Shown: in pieces, positions 25,794 to 35,087 of the stretch
Layout: every line of letters starts with the position of its first letter
Numbering within the stretch: position 1 is the first letter of the stretch
NCBI RefSeq assembly: GCF_000423585.1
Contig: NZ_AUIG01000001.1
Span: 372,001 to 436,000 of the forward strand
Reading direction: 5' to 3'
Source: Salinimicrobium xinjiangense DSM 19287
GTDB lineage: Bacteria > Bacteroidota > Bacteroidia > Flavobacteriales > Flavobacteriaceae
Length of the DNA: 64,000 bases
Program-made: the position numbers and the translations under genes
Notes under the pieces: model-generated
Seen by the model: the letters and a program-made list of their open reading frames with translations, nothing else
Databases searched by the model: none
What the model was told of the DNA's origin: nothing

Positions 25794-26259
25794 CTTTATT
25801 ATAACTACCAAAGAGCTGAATGAGTTTTTTTCGCCTGAAGTCAAAGATCTCCTTCAGTTTGGGTTTTACAATTAACGGATGAACGGCCTGGCCAAGAATT
25901 CCCATTGGTAACTTGTAATCCACAATATCTTCCATTTCCACACCTCCTTCGATTTTCCTGAAAAAGTGTTTGTGATGCCATAAAACATAGGGACCGAATC
26001 TCTGTTCGTCTACAAAATACTCCGGTTCCTTTACATGTCTTATTTCTGTTACCCATTTTGTTTTTATTCCAGCCACGGGAGTTACTATATACTGGATGAT
26101 TTGCCCGGCATACATGCGTCTGTCTCCCCCTGCAGTTATATCAAAGCTCATATATGAAGGAGTTATGAGTTTAAGATTTGCAGGATCTGAAAAAAACTTC
26201 CACGCCTCTTCAAGAGAAACAGGCAATTGCTGAATTGTATGTAACTGGTATAACTTCAT
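25783..26259 (-). CDS. SRPBCC-family (START-like) protein
   Basis: A 158-residue single-domain protein with the START/polyketide-cyclase pattern: PVSLEEAWKFFSDPANLKLITP at residues 14-35, then strands YAGQIIQYIVTPVAGIKTKWVTEI, FVDEQRFGPYVLWHHKHFF and the C-terminal helix FDFRRKKLIQLF. These bind hydrophobic ligands; close homologues are annotated as cell-division inhibitor-like or coenzyme Q-binding without proof. No enzyme motif is evident. Confidence 0.7.
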   Translation of the reverse strand: MKLYQLHTIQQLPVSLEEAWKFFSDPANLKLITPSYMSFDITAGGDRRMYAGQIIQYIVTPVAGIKTKWVTEIRHVKEPEYFVDEQRFGPYVLWHHKHFFRKIEGGVEMEDIVDYKLPMGILGQAVHPLIVKPKLKEIFDFRRKKLIQLFGSYNKETV

Positions 26260-26464
26260 GCTTTTCTTTTAGCAAAGATAATATTGTTTAAGTTTTTAGA
26301 TGTAATTTTAAACAAAAAATTACAAAGAAGACTTTTAAAAAAAATAAAGGTCCGGTTATTTTTCAAAAATTTTTCTGAAAACTGTTGCTATCACTCTTAT
26401 AATTGAGTTAATCCCCGAGGAATTAAATATCAAATGTTCGAGATTTGGCCAAAACCCCTTTAAG

Positions 26465-27307
26465 ATGAGAAAAACTTTTTTCCCCCTAATACTACTATTT
26501 TTCTTTTCATTTACTACATATTCTCAAACCTCTTCTCCTTCCAAAGACAATTTTGAATCCCCGTACAGAGCAAGCTGGGCAGTTGATGGTCCATTAGTAG
26601 GTGCGGGTTTAGGACTTAATGTTCTGGGAGTTATGTTGATCCAGGAGAAAGAATCCCTCACTATAGAGGAAATGAACAAACTCTCCAAGGATGACATTAT
26701 AAAAATTGACAGATTCATTGCCGGTAACTTTAGCAAGAGAGCAGATGAAATAAGCTATTATCCTTTTTACGGATCTTTTGCTGTACCATTCGTTATGATG
26801 CTGGCAGATGGTAATATGCGTTCTAATGCGGGACAGCTATCTGTAATGTTCGTAGAAAGTATGGCCACTACAGGTGCTCTCTTCACCATTACTGCGGGAC
26901 TGGTGAATAAGCCCCGCCCTTTGGTTTACAATACATCTGTACCCGAAGAGGAACGACGGGAAGGTGGTGCGCAAAGGTCATTTTTCGCAGGTCATACTGC
27001 AGCTACTGCTTCTGCGACTTTTTTTGCAGCCAAGATCTACAATGACTTTTATCCCGATTCCCCGGCCGGGCCATATGTTTGGACTGCAGCTGCTATTGTT
27101 CCGGCATATGTTGCATACCTGCGATCTAAAGCCGGAAAACACTTCCTGACAGATAACATAGTGGGATATGTGATAGGAGCAGCGAGTGGTATCCTTATTC
27201 CCGAATTGCACAAAAAGAAAGACCGGAATTTTGGAGTGGCTCCGGGTATGGGTATTGATATAAATGGAAACGATTATCAGGGACTTTCTATTCAGTATTC
27301 CTTTTAA
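26465..27307 (+). CDS. Secreted PAP2-superfamily protein
   Basis: A 280-residue protein with an N-terminal signal sequence (FFPLILLFFFSFTTYSQ) and a PAP2-like core: NKPRPLVYN, then FFAGHTAATAS in place of PSGH, and RSKAGKHFLTDNIVGY as the third motif. The core histidines and the RP are kept, so phosphatase activity is likely though the second motif is altered. It is followed after 56 bp by the S10 peptidase gene on the same strand. The 205-bp gap before it shows no clear promoter. Confidence 0.78.
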   Translation: MRKTFFPLILLFFFSFTTYSQTSSPSKDNFESPYRASWAVDGPLVGAGLGLNVLGVMLIQEKESLTIEEMNKLSKDDIIKIDRFIAGNFSKRADEISYYPFYGSFAVPFVMMLADGNMRSNAGQLSVMFVESMATTGALFTITAGLVNKPRPLVYNTSVPEEERREGGAQRSFFAGHTAATASATFFAAKIYNDFYPDSPAGPYVWTAAAIVPAYVAYLRSKAGKHFLTDNIVGYVIGAASGILIPELHKKKDRNFGVAPGMGIDINGNDYQGLSIQYSF

Positions 27308-27363
27308 AAAAGATATTTTCAGCTGAATTTTTCTATTTTTAGGCCTTTAACTAAAACCCTGAA

Positions 27364-28857
27364 ATGAGAAAAATTATTTTTTTATCCCTTCTTCTGGCTA
27401 TGATTAACGCCGAAGTAAAGGCACAGAATGTAAAGATCCCGGTGGATACAACTGTGGTAACCACCCATCGTGTCAACATTAACGGACAAAGAATAGACTA
27501 CACCGCGACTACCGGAATGCAGCCCGTATGGAATAATGATAACGAAGCTGTGGCCAGTCTTTTTTATACCTATTATAAACGTGAAGGTGTACAGGATGTA
27601 AAGAACCGACCTCTGGTGATCTCATTTAATGGCGGACCAGGTTCTGCTTCCGTCTGGATGCATATCGCTTATACAGGTCCCCGCGTGCTAGAAATAGATC
27701 CCGAAGGTTTTCCTGTTCAGCCTTATGGCACAAAAGAGAATCCACATTCCATCCTGGATATAGCCGACATTGTTTATGTGAACCCCGTAAATACAGGTTA
27801 TTCCAGGATCATCGAACCTAAAGGAGATAAGAAAAGAGACAGAGACCAGTTTTTCGGTGTTAATGCAGACGTAAGTTACCTGGCAAAATGGATCAACACC
27901 TTCGTTTCAAGAAACAATCGCTGGTTATCTCCCAAATATCTTATAGGAGAAAGTTATGGCACCACCAGGGTTTCCGGACTCGCGCTGGAACTTCAGAATT
28001 CCCAGTGGATGTATCTTAATGGGGTGATCCTTGTTTCTCCTACAGACATTGGAATAAAAAGAGATGGGCCGGTTGAAATAGCAAACCGTCTTCCCTATTT
28101 TACTGCTGCCGCCTGGTATCATGATCTCCTTCCACAGGAACTTCAAAATAGAGATCTCGAAGAATTACTTCCCGAAGTAGAACAATATGCAATTAATGAA
28201 GTACTTCCTGCACTTGTTAAAGGAGGTTTTCTTGAGGAGGAAAAAAGAGAAGAGATCGCTTCAGGAATGGCCCGCTATTCGGGAATATCCAAAGAAGAGA
28301 TCCTTCAGCACAACCTGGAAGTCCCATTCAGGTATTTCTGGAAAGATCTTTTAAGGGATAAAAAAGGATATACAGTGGGGAGACTGGACTCCCGTTACCT
28401 GGGGCTGGATCGAAAAGTGGCCGGAGAATCACCCGATTACAATTCTGAACTCACTTCATGGTTGCACTCGTTCACTCCTGCCATCAACCATTATCTTAGT
28501 AATGATCTCAAATTTAAAACAGATCTTACCTACTACATGTTTGGACCTGTACATCCATGGGACCGAAGTCGTGACAATACCGGGGAAAACCTGAGACAGG
28601 CTATGGCCCAGAACCCTAATCTCGATGTCCTTATTCAAAGTGGGTATTTTGATGGGGCCACTACCTATTTTAATGCAAAATATACTATGTGGCAGCTTGA
28701 TCCAAGTGGTAAAATGCAGGACAGGTTAAGCTTCAAAGGCTATCGTAGCGGACATATGATGTACCTGCGAAATGAAGATCTAAAGAAAGCGAATGATGAC
28801 GTACGGGAATTCATTTTAAATTCTCTGCCAAAAGCGGGAGCTCCCGCCATGTATTAA
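27364..28857 (+). CDS. S10-family serine carboxypeptidase
   Basis: A 497-residue protein with a signal peptide (IIFLSLLLAMINAEVKAQ). Family S10 marks are the oxyanion/NGGPGSASVWMH block at about residue 84, the nucleophile in IGESYGTTR near 195, the aspartate in QSGYFDGATTYF and the histidine in YRSGHMMY near the end. It would remove C-terminal amino acids from peptides in the periplasm or outside the cell. It is followed by a strong bidirectional terminator. Not a lysosomal-type precursor: there is no propeptide-sized insertion. Confidence 0.88.
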   Translation: MRKIIFLSLLLAMINAEVKAQNVKIPVDTTVVTTHRVNINGQRIDYTATTGMQPVWNNDNEAVASLFYTYYKREGVQDVKNRPLVISFNGGPGSASVWMHIAYTGPRVLEIDPEGFPVQPYGTKENPHSILDIADIVYVNPVNTGYSRIIEPKGDKKRDRDQFFGVNADVSYLAKWINTFVSRNNRWLSPKYLIGESYGTTRVSGLALELQNSQWMYLNGVILVSPTDIGIKRDGPVEIANRLPYFTAAAWYHDLLPQELQNRDLEELLPEVEQYAINEVLPALVKGGFLEEEKREEIASGMARYSGISKEEILQHNLEVPFRYFWKDLLRDKKGYTVGRLDSRYLGLDRKVAGESPDYNSELTSWLHSFTPAINHYLSNDLKFKTDLTYYMFGPVHPWDRSRDNTGENLRQAMAQNPNLDVLIQSGYFDGATTYFNAKYTMWQLDPSGKMQDRLSFKGYRSGHMMYLRNEDLKKANDDVREFILNSLPKAGAPAMY

Positions 28858-28878
28858 AAATTTAAATACATGATTAGA

Positions 28879-28911
28879 AAAGGTCTCAAAAATGTCATTT
28901 TTGAGACCTTT
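28879..28911. terminator. Strong bidirectional terminator
   Basis: Arms of 16 nt (AAAGGTCTCAAAAATG and its exact complement) with a minimal loop lie between convergent genes; T runs follow on both strands. Confidence 0.92.
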
Positions 28912-28919
28912 CTTTTTAG

Positions 28920-29741
28920 TTATTTTTCTGATGCTACAGTTGCTCTTTCAAGCAATTCTTCCAGGATAATTTCTACCCCAAAATTGTCATTGCTTTTAGT
29001 AGTATATGCGGCAACTTCTTTGACTTCGGGATGCGCATTTTCTACGGCATATCCAATCTCAGCATGCTCAAAAAGTTCCAAATCATTGAGATAATCTCCA
29101 AAAGCCATAGTTTCCTCCTTTGAAATATCCAGTATTTCCTGAAGTGCCTTAAGCGCATTTCCTTTCTGAGCTTCTTTGTCATTAAAGTCTATCCAGATCT
29201 CTCCGGATAGTTTTACCTGCAGGTCATCCTTGAAATGCTCCACATGAGGCAGGGAGTTCTTTTCTGCACCCTCAAGATCACAAATGGTAACTTTGAGGAT
29301 AACATCATCGCTTACCTCCAGTAAATCATTTACCACTTTATATTTTTCGTAATGATTAAGAAAAGGTTCCATGAACTCGGGGTCATCATTTTCAATATAC
29401 GCCTGTTCCCTGCCACAAAGAATAAGGTACTTCCCTCCTATTTCCCGGACTTCCTTCACAATTTGGTGCACAAGATCCATTTTCATGGGGACAAGGTGTC
29501 GCTCTTCCCCTTTTTCCATGACAATGGCACCATTTTCAGCGATGTAGATCATTTCATCTTTAACCGGCTCCATCCTCTCCATTAGGCTGTAATATTGCCT
29601 TCCACTTGCAACTGCAAATTTGATCTCCTGTTTTTTTAATTTTTGAAAGGCTTCAAAAAACCTGTCACTCACCTTATGCTCACTATTGAGTAGCGTACCG
29701 TCCATATCACTGACGATCAATCTTATCTTCGAATAATCCAT
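28920..29741 (-). CDS. Cof-type HAD-IIB hydrolase
   Basis: A 273-residue haloacid dehalogenase-fold phosphatase of the Cof subfamily. Motif I is VSDMDGTLLNSEHKVSD, motif II is in KFAVASGRQYYS, and motif III/IV reads KGNALKALQE ... MAFGDYLNDLELFEHA. It would dephosphorylate sugar phosphates, nucleotides or PLP-type molecules. The ATG at 29741 (MDYSKIR) is preferred; a TTG 21 bp upstream is the alternative. No cap domain peculiarity is seen. Confidence 0.88.
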   Translation of the reverse strand: MDYSKIRLIVSDMDGTLLNSEHKVSDRFFEAFQKLKKQEIKFAVASGRQYYSLMERMEPVKDEMIYIAENGAIVMEKGEERHLVPMKMDLVHQIVKEVREIGGKYLILCGREQAYIENDDPEFMEPFLNHYEKYKVVNDLLEVSDDVILKVTICDLEGAEKNSLPHVEHFKDDLQVKLSGEIWIDFNDKEAQKGNALKALQEILDISKEETMAFGDYLNDLELFEHAEIGYAVENAHPEVKEVAAYTTKSNDNFGVEIILEELLERATVASEK

Positions 29742-29847
29742 GCTTATTTTAATAAGCTGCAAATTTAGGATTTAAGCCCCGGAAGGTATCAGTTAAACAC
29801 GTTAAATTGTGGTGAAGACCTAATCAAAATCTCTCTATTTTATTTGA

Positions 29848-30678
29848 TCACGCATTGGAATTTATACTCATTACAGGTGTATCCAGATGATTGAGGACCT
29901 TCTCTGTAATACCTCTCCTAAATACCGGATTCAGACCTTTTCTCGAATGGGTAATCAGAACTACCAGGTCAAAATCCCCTTCCTTTACAAAAGCTTCTAT
30001 CCCCCGTTCTTCATTATATGCATTCACTATAGATTGTTCAATTTGTACTTCGGAATGTGAAGAGGTGAATTTTTCCATTTTATATTTAATCTCCGGAGTT
30101 TCAGTAAAAAAGTACGGAGTATTAATGTAGAGGATATGAAGATTTGCTTTAAGGTCTTTGGCCAGATTCATAATCAGGTCAAAATCTGCATTGGAGTCCT
30201 CCAGGAAATCTGACACCACCAGCCACTTTTGAGGCAATTTTACACCTGTACCCGCTCTTACTGCCAATACAGGTACAGGCGATTTATGGATAACCTTAAG
30301 GGTATTTGTACCGGTGTATCTATTCTTCCCTTTTTTGCCATGGGTTCCCATAATGACCAGAAAGTATTTGTCCGTAGAAATATACTGGTGGATTTCCTCT
30401 ATCCCTATATTGAACATAAGAGAAGTCTGTGCCTCAACACCCTTCTCATATGCCTTTCTTTCCAGGCGAAGCAATTTGTCCTTTGCATCCCCAATAGCAG
30501 CTTTGGTTTCAGGATATAGGTTTTCCTTTTCAAGCGGCAATTTACTCCAATCAACCGGAGTTGAAAGAAGATGAAGAAAAGTTACTCTTGTTTGTAATTT
30601 TTGAGCAATTTCCAGTCCCAGATTACAGGCGAAATCTGCACTTTCAGAAAAATCGGTTGGAATGAGAATACTTTTCAT
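29848..30678 (-). CDS. Universal stress protein, two Usp domains
   Basis: A 276-residue protein with two tandem UspA folds: residues 1-142 (ILIPTDFSESADFACN, ending GTHGKKGKNRYTGTNTLKVIHKSPVPVLAVRAG) and 150-276 (KWLVVSDFLEDSNADFD, ending VLITHSRKGLNPVFRRGITEKVLNHLDTPVMSI). The G-2x-G-9x-G-S/T-type ATP-binding pattern is in the first domain. It is divergent from a similar but broken gene at 30944, and both have an FNR-like box in front. Start 30678 (leader about 11 nt) is preferred to the ATG at 30684. Confidence 0.85.
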   Translation of the reverse strand: MKSILIPTDFSESADFACNLGLEIAQKLQTRVTFLHLLSTPVDWSKLPLEKENLYPETKAAIGDAKDKLLRLERKAYEKGVEAQTSLMFNIGIEEIHQYISTDKYFLVIMGTHGKKGKNRYTGTNTLKVIHKSPVPVLAVRAGTGVKLPQKWLVVSDFLEDSNADFDLIMNLAKDLKANLHILYINTPYFFTETPEIKYKMEKFTSSHSEVQIEQSIVNAYNEERGIEAFVKEGDFDLVVLITHSRKGLNPVFRRGITEKVLNHLDTPVMSINSNA

Positions 30679-30693
30679 GACCATATATTTCCT

Positions 30694-30737
30694 TAAATGT
30701 AATTTCTTCGGGGAAATGGGGAAATGATTTTTGTCAG
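30694..30737 (-). promoter_or_regulatory. FNR-like box plus -7 element for the minus-strand usp gene
   Basis: On the minus strand the box CTGAC-AAAA-ATCAT (plus 30724-30737, centre 30730.5) is 29.5 bp from the first base of TACATTTA (plus 30701-30694). With a start near 30689 the box centre is at about -41.5, the class II activator position. No TTG -33 element is present. Confidence 0.6.
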
Positions 30738-30878
30738 CTTTCTTATTTAATCACCTGTTATTATCTACTGATTATGAGATTTTTAACGAATAATTAGAAA
30801 TGATTTAAAAAGGAAAAAAATACCTCTTGGGAATTTTAGTCCTGCTCAATATAGCATTCTGGCAATTTCCCGGCAAAC

Positions 30879-30922
30879 TTGATTAAAATCATGATTTAAA
30901 AGGCGGCAACATCTTAACTTTA
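30879..30922 (+). promoter_or_regulatory. FNR-like box plus -7 element for the plus-strand usp gene
   Basis: TTGAT-TAAA-ATCAT (30879-30892, centre 30885.5) is close to the FNR consensus TTGAT-N4-ATCAA. TAACTTTA (30915-30922) begins 29.5 bp after the centre. A start near 30927 gives a leader of about 17 nt. Confidence 0.65.
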
Positions 30923-30943
30923 AACAGTTTAAACAGAGAAATC

Positions 30944-31759
30944 ATGAAAAAAATAATTTATGCTACAGATCTTTCAGAAAATTCTGTTGCAGCTCTCCAC
31001 TATTCTACTCAAATGGCCCGTATACTTGGTGATGATCTCATAGTGCTTCACGTATATCCTCCTAATGAAGCAGAACGAAAAAATCCTGATTTCTTCAAAC
31101 GCCATCAAAAGGATCTGGAAGATTTTTATAAATCTCACCTGCAGGAGAACTATGACAAAACGATAATTTCTCCGGCAGTAACCTGGGGGTCTAATGTGGC
31201 CGACGAAATACTGAAATTCTCCAAAGATCTGAATGTACGAATGATCGTAATGGGCTCCTGTGGTGCCAGTAAATTTAAAGACCGGTTGATGGGTACAACC
31301 ACCGGAGAAATGATTGGCAAATCCCAGACGCCCATTCTTGCTGTACCACCCGAATTTAAGTTCAGACAACCTCAATAGATCTTCTTTGCGAGTACCTTAG
31401 AAGACCAGGATCTGGTTTACCTGAAAGAAGTGCTTCCTTTAGCAAAAACATTAAATGCTGCCATTGAAATAGTGCACATTACTCATAAAGATGAAGATCA
31501 ATCCATTGAGAAGCTGAATACCTTCAGGAACAAAGTACAATCAGAAATAGATTATTCAAGTATAAATTTTAAAACTCTTTATTCTTTTGAGATTGTAGAT
31601 ACTCTTCGAAAAGCAATTGAAGAAGATCAACCCGATATCGTGTTGATGCCCGAGAGGAAGAAAACTAACATATTTAAAAGAGGTTTGGTGAGAGACAGGA
31701 TCAAAAAAATGCAAACCTGTAGCCCTTCACCTCTACTGAGTTACCCTGCTCTTTCCTAG
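30944..31759 (+). pseudogene. Universal stress protein, two domains, interrupted by in-frame TAG
   Basis: Residues 1-144 form a complete UspA domain (IIYATDLSENSVAALHYS, then GSCGASKFKDRLMGTTTGEMIGKSQTPILAVPPEF). A TAG at 31376-31378 ends it, but the same frame continues (IFFASTLEDQDLVYLKEVLPLAKT) to a second Usp domain ending SPSPLLSYPALS at 31759. In the divergent paralogue PQ-K-WLVVSD aligns with PQ-stop-IFFAST, so an AAG-to-TAG change is the simplest explanation. The first domain may still be made as a single-domain Usp. An ATG at 31430 could start the remainder. Read-through of the UAG is a less likely alternative. Confidence 0.8.
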
Positions 31760-31785
31760 GTTTCAATTATAAAAATAGCTAAAAG

Positions 31786-31812
31786 CCACGGCCTTATGGA
31801 CGTGGTTTTTTT
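31786..31812 (+). terminator. Terminator after the usp gene
   Basis: CCACG-G-CC / GG-A-CGTGG hairpin with a TTAT loop, followed by seven T. Confidence 0.85.
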
Positions 31813-31835
31813 GCATTTTCAGTTCATTACAGAAA

Positions 31836-34800
31836 TTACTCTTTCCTCGTAGCCAATTCATAAACACACGGGATCACCACCAGATTCAAAATGGTTGCCG
31901 AAAGCAATCCGCCGAGAATAACCACAGCCATAGGACTCTGAATTTCACTTCCCGGCTCCCCACCTTTTAAGGCAAGCGGAATTAGTGCCAGACCTGTGGT
32001 AAAGGCCGTCATCAGGATAGGATTTAACCTGTCCAGTGCGCCCGATTTTATCAGTTCAAAACCTCTTAAACCTTCTTTTCTTAAATCTTCATATCTGGAG
32101 ATCAGCAGGATTCCATTACGGGTTGCAATCCCGAAGAGACTGATAAAACCAATCGTGGAAGCAATACTTACTACTCCGGATGTGAAATACACGATCAGGA
32201 TTCCGCCTATGAGTGCCAGCGGCAGATTAATAAGAACGATGAAAGCAAGTTTTACATTCTTAAATTCAGAATACAGCAACAGGAAAATTACCACGATCGC
32301 CAGAAAGGCTGTGATCAACAGCATTTGTGAGGCCCTGGATTCGCTTTCGAATTGCCCGCCGTATTCCACCCTGTAGCCTTCGGGAATACTAACCGAAGTA
32401 TTCACCGTTTCCCTGATCTCTTCTACCGCACTTTTCAGATCCCGCCCCTGCACGTTGGCAGCGACAACGATCTTACGCTGTACATCTTCCCTGCTGATGG
32501 TATTGGGGCTACTTACCGAGGAAACTGTGGCGAGCTGTTCCAGTGGCACCTGTGATCCATTGGGAAGTCCTATCAAAGCCGTTTTAATATTCTCAATGCT
32601 GTTCCTGAAATCCTTCCCATATCTCACCACAAGATCAAAGTACTTCTGACCTTCATAGATCTCCCCTACCTCGTGGCCGGCAAAGGCAATATCCACCTGC
32701 TCCATCAACTGGCCCACAGTCATCCCGTAAGCTGACAGGATCTGGCGCTTAGGAGTGATGTTGAGCTGCGGCACTTCGATCTGTTGATCTACCGCTACAT
32801 CGGCAAGGCCGTCGATTGGAGTGATATTCTCCTCCACGCTTTTACCAATTTCATACAGCTGTTGTAGATCGGGACCAAAGATCTTGATTGCGATATTTGC
32901 CCTGGTTCCCGAAAGCATGTGGTCGATACGGTGCGCGATAGGCTGTCCTAACGTGATGTTAACCCCGGGCACAATGTTCAGTTTTTCCCTTACTTCCTCG
33001 AAAAATTCTTCTTTCGATTTATTCTCCAGGGTGAAAGGAACGTCGATCTCGGCTGCGTTTACACCCTGTGCGTGTTCATCGAGTTCAGCCCTACCCGTTC
33101 TTCGGGTTACAACATCTACTTCGGGCATCTCGAGCAATAGCTGTTCTACCTGCCTACCGGTCTTGTTACTTTCTTCTAGTGACATTGCAGGAGGACCCAC
33201 CACACTGATCACCAGGGAACCTTCATTGAATTCAGGCAGGAAACTTCTGCCCAGTTGAGTGAAAATTGCAATGCTTAGCAAAAAAACAATAACAGTCACT
33301 CCAATTACCGTTTTTGGGATCTTTAGAGCCCTATTCAGTGTTGCAGCGTAGCGATGCTGCAACCATCTTTCCACTTTGGTCCCTTCGGCCTGCTTTTTCA
33401 GCATTTTTTCATCCTTCAAAAGATAAGAGCATAACACCGGAGTAACGGTTACCGCAACCACTAATGAAGTTAAAACCGAAGTTATAAAAGCAATCCCCAG
33501 AGGTTTCAGCAACCGGCCTTCCATTCCGCCAAGGAAAAAGAGCGGAATAAATGATACGATAATGATAAGGGTAGCAATAATAATGGAACTTCTAATTTCC
33601 ACCGAAGCATCTCTCACCACGGTGATAACAGATCGCCTTTCAGCTTCCGGTTTACGAATGTTCTCGCGGAGACGTTTATAAACATTTTCCACATCGATAA
33701 TGGCATCATCTACCAGCGCGCCAATAGCAATGGCCATACCTCCCAGGCTCATTGTGTTGATCGTATAACCCAACCATTTTAAAACAATTATGGATACTAG
33801 CAGAGAAATTGGGATCGCCAGTAATGAGATAAAAGTGGTGCGCCAATTCATAAGAAAAATGAAAAGGACGATGACGACAAAAAAAGCACCTTCAAGAAGA
33901 GTCATATTCAGGTTGCTTATGGAAGCATCAATAAAATCGGCCTGGCGGAAGATCTGACTTTTGATCTCCACACTTTGCGGCAGACTTGTTTCCAGTTCAG
34001 CAATGGCTTCATCCAACCTTTCTGTAAGCTCCAGGGTATTCACATCGGGCTGTTTGGAAATGGTAAGGATTACCGCCGGTTTTGCATTCAGGGAACCATC
34101 CCCGATTTTATCGGCCGCACCTATCTGCACTTCAGCAACATCTTTGATCTTGATGCTCTGCCCATTCACATGTTTTACCACAGCTTCCTGCAGGTCTTCC
34201 ACGGCATATGCCCTTCCACTACCTTTGATGATATATTGATTACCGTACTGGTTTAGAAAACCACCCGGTGCATTAGTATTCGCTTCCTGTACCTTTTCGG
34301 CCAGTTCGGTAAGACTCACGTCGTAATACTTCATTTTCCCGGGATCGGCGAAAACCTGGTATTGTTTATAATCGCCGCCAATCACAACTACGTTGGCAAT
34401 CCCTCCAATAGCTTTGATGCGTGGACGTATCTGCCAATCAGAAAGGGTTCTTAGCTCCATTGGGCTCAGACTGTCTGAAGTGACTCCCAGGAGCATCACC
34501 TCTCCCATTATAGAGGAGATAGGTGCCATAGTAGGCGCTCCTACTCCGCCCGGAAGATTTTCCCGAACCATTGGAATACGTTCACTTACTATCTGTCTTG
34601 CCTTGTAAATGTCGGTGCCCCAGTCGAATTCCACCCAAACTATGGAGATTCCCGCGGCTGAAGATGAACGGATCCTTCTTACATTGGGGGAACCGTTCAT
34701 GGCGGTTTCCAGCTGATACGTAACCAGTTTTTCTACCTCCTCCGATTCCATGCCGTGAGCTTCGGTAAGTATGGTCACCGTAGGTGCAGTCAGGTCCGGG

Positions 34801-34916
34801 AAAACGTCTACGTTCATCGTACGCGCGAAGTAGAATCCGGCAGCACTCAGCACCACCGCTGCCAAAAGCACCAGAAGCCGGTTGTGAAGCGAAATTGATA
34901 ATATTTTATTTAACAC
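31836..34916 (-). CDS. Heavy-metal RND efflux pump, CusA/CzcA type
   Basis: A 1026-residue inner-membrane proton antiporter that drives metal ions across the envelope with the adaptor and TolC-like gene upstream. The HME-RND pattern is clear: N-terminal ARTMNVDVFPDLTAPTVTI, the charged transmembrane pair in GALVDDAIIDVENVYKRL, the repeated FIPLFFLGGMEGRLLKPLGI, and C-terminal GIATRNGILLISRYEDLR. Which metal is moved (copper, silver, cobalt, zinc or cadmium) cannot be decided by eye. It is the last gene of a minus-strand operon 38576 to 31836. Confidence 0.92.
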   Translation of the reverse strand: MLNKILSISLHNRLLVLLAAVVLSAAGFYFARTMNVDVFPDLTAPTVTILTEAHGMESEEVEKLVTYQLETAMNGSPNVRRIRSSSAAGISIVWVEFDWGTDIYKARQIVSERIPMVRENLPGGVGAPTMAPISSIMGEVMLLGVTSDSLSPMELRTLSDWQIRPRIKAIGGIANVVVIGGDYKQYQVFADPGKMKYYDVSLTELAEKVQEANTNAPGGFLNQYGNQYIIKGSGRAYAVEDLQEAVVKHVNGQSIKIKDVAEVQIGAADKIGDGSLNAKPAVILTISKQPDVNTLELTERLDEAIAELETSLPQSVEIKSQIFRQADFIDASISNLNMTLLEGAFFVVIVLFIFLMNWRTTFISLLAIPISLLVSIIVLKWLGYTINTMSLGGMAIAIGALVDDAIIDVENVYKRLRENIRKPEAERRSVITVVRDASVEIRSSIIIATLIIIVSFIPLFFLGGMEGRLLKPLGIAFITSVLTSLVVAVTVTPVLCSYLLKDEKMLKKQAEGTKVERWLQHRYAATLNRALKIPKTVIGVTVIVFLLSIAIFTQLGRSFLPEFNEGSLVISVVGPPAMSLEESNKTGRQVEQLLLEMPEVDVVTRRTGRAELDEHAQGVNAAEIDVPFTLENKSKEEFFEEVREKLNIVPGVNITLGQPIAHRIDHMLSGTRANIAIKIFGPDLQQLYEIGKSVEENITPIDGLADVAVDQQIEVPQLNITPKRQILSAYGMTVGQLMEQVDIAFAGHEVGEIYEGQKYFDLVVRYGKDFRNSIENIKTALIGLPNGSQVPLEQLATVSSVSSPNTISREDVQRKIVVAANVQGRDLKSAVEEIRETVNTSVSIPEGYRVEYGGQFESESRASQMLLITAFLAIVVIFLLLYSEFKNVKLAFIVLINLPLALIGGILIVYFTSGVVSIASTIGFISLFGIATRNGILLISRYEDLRKEGLRGFELIKSGALDRLNPILMTAFTTGLALIPLALKGGEPGSEIQSPMAVVILGGLLSATILNLVVIPCVYELATRKE

Positions 34917-35050
34917 GTCTCATAATTTTTATTTTTAAAAGGGTTTTTGATCAAGGTTGAACAGATATATGATGTCCGAGTTTTACTTTTTCCTGAAAAG
35001 GACATTTTGAATGTCTCTATCCAATTATAAAGCAACCTGTACATTCACTA

Positions 35051-35085
35051 ATAACTGATAACTCATAACTGATAACTCATAACTC
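35051..35085. repeat. Five heptamers ATAACTG/ATAACTC
   Basis: ATAACTG, ATAACTC, ATAACTG, ATAACTC, ATAACTC stand head to tail between the adaptor and pump genes. The spacer 34917-35087 (171 bp) holds nothing else that I can identify. Confidence 0.7.
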
Positions 35086-35087
35086 TT

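Noticed and set aside
26401-26447. TTGAG-TTAA-TCC as a fifth FNR-like box before the secreted PAP2 gene
   Set aside because: The right half does not match and the distance to the weak GAGATTTG is not 29.5 bp.
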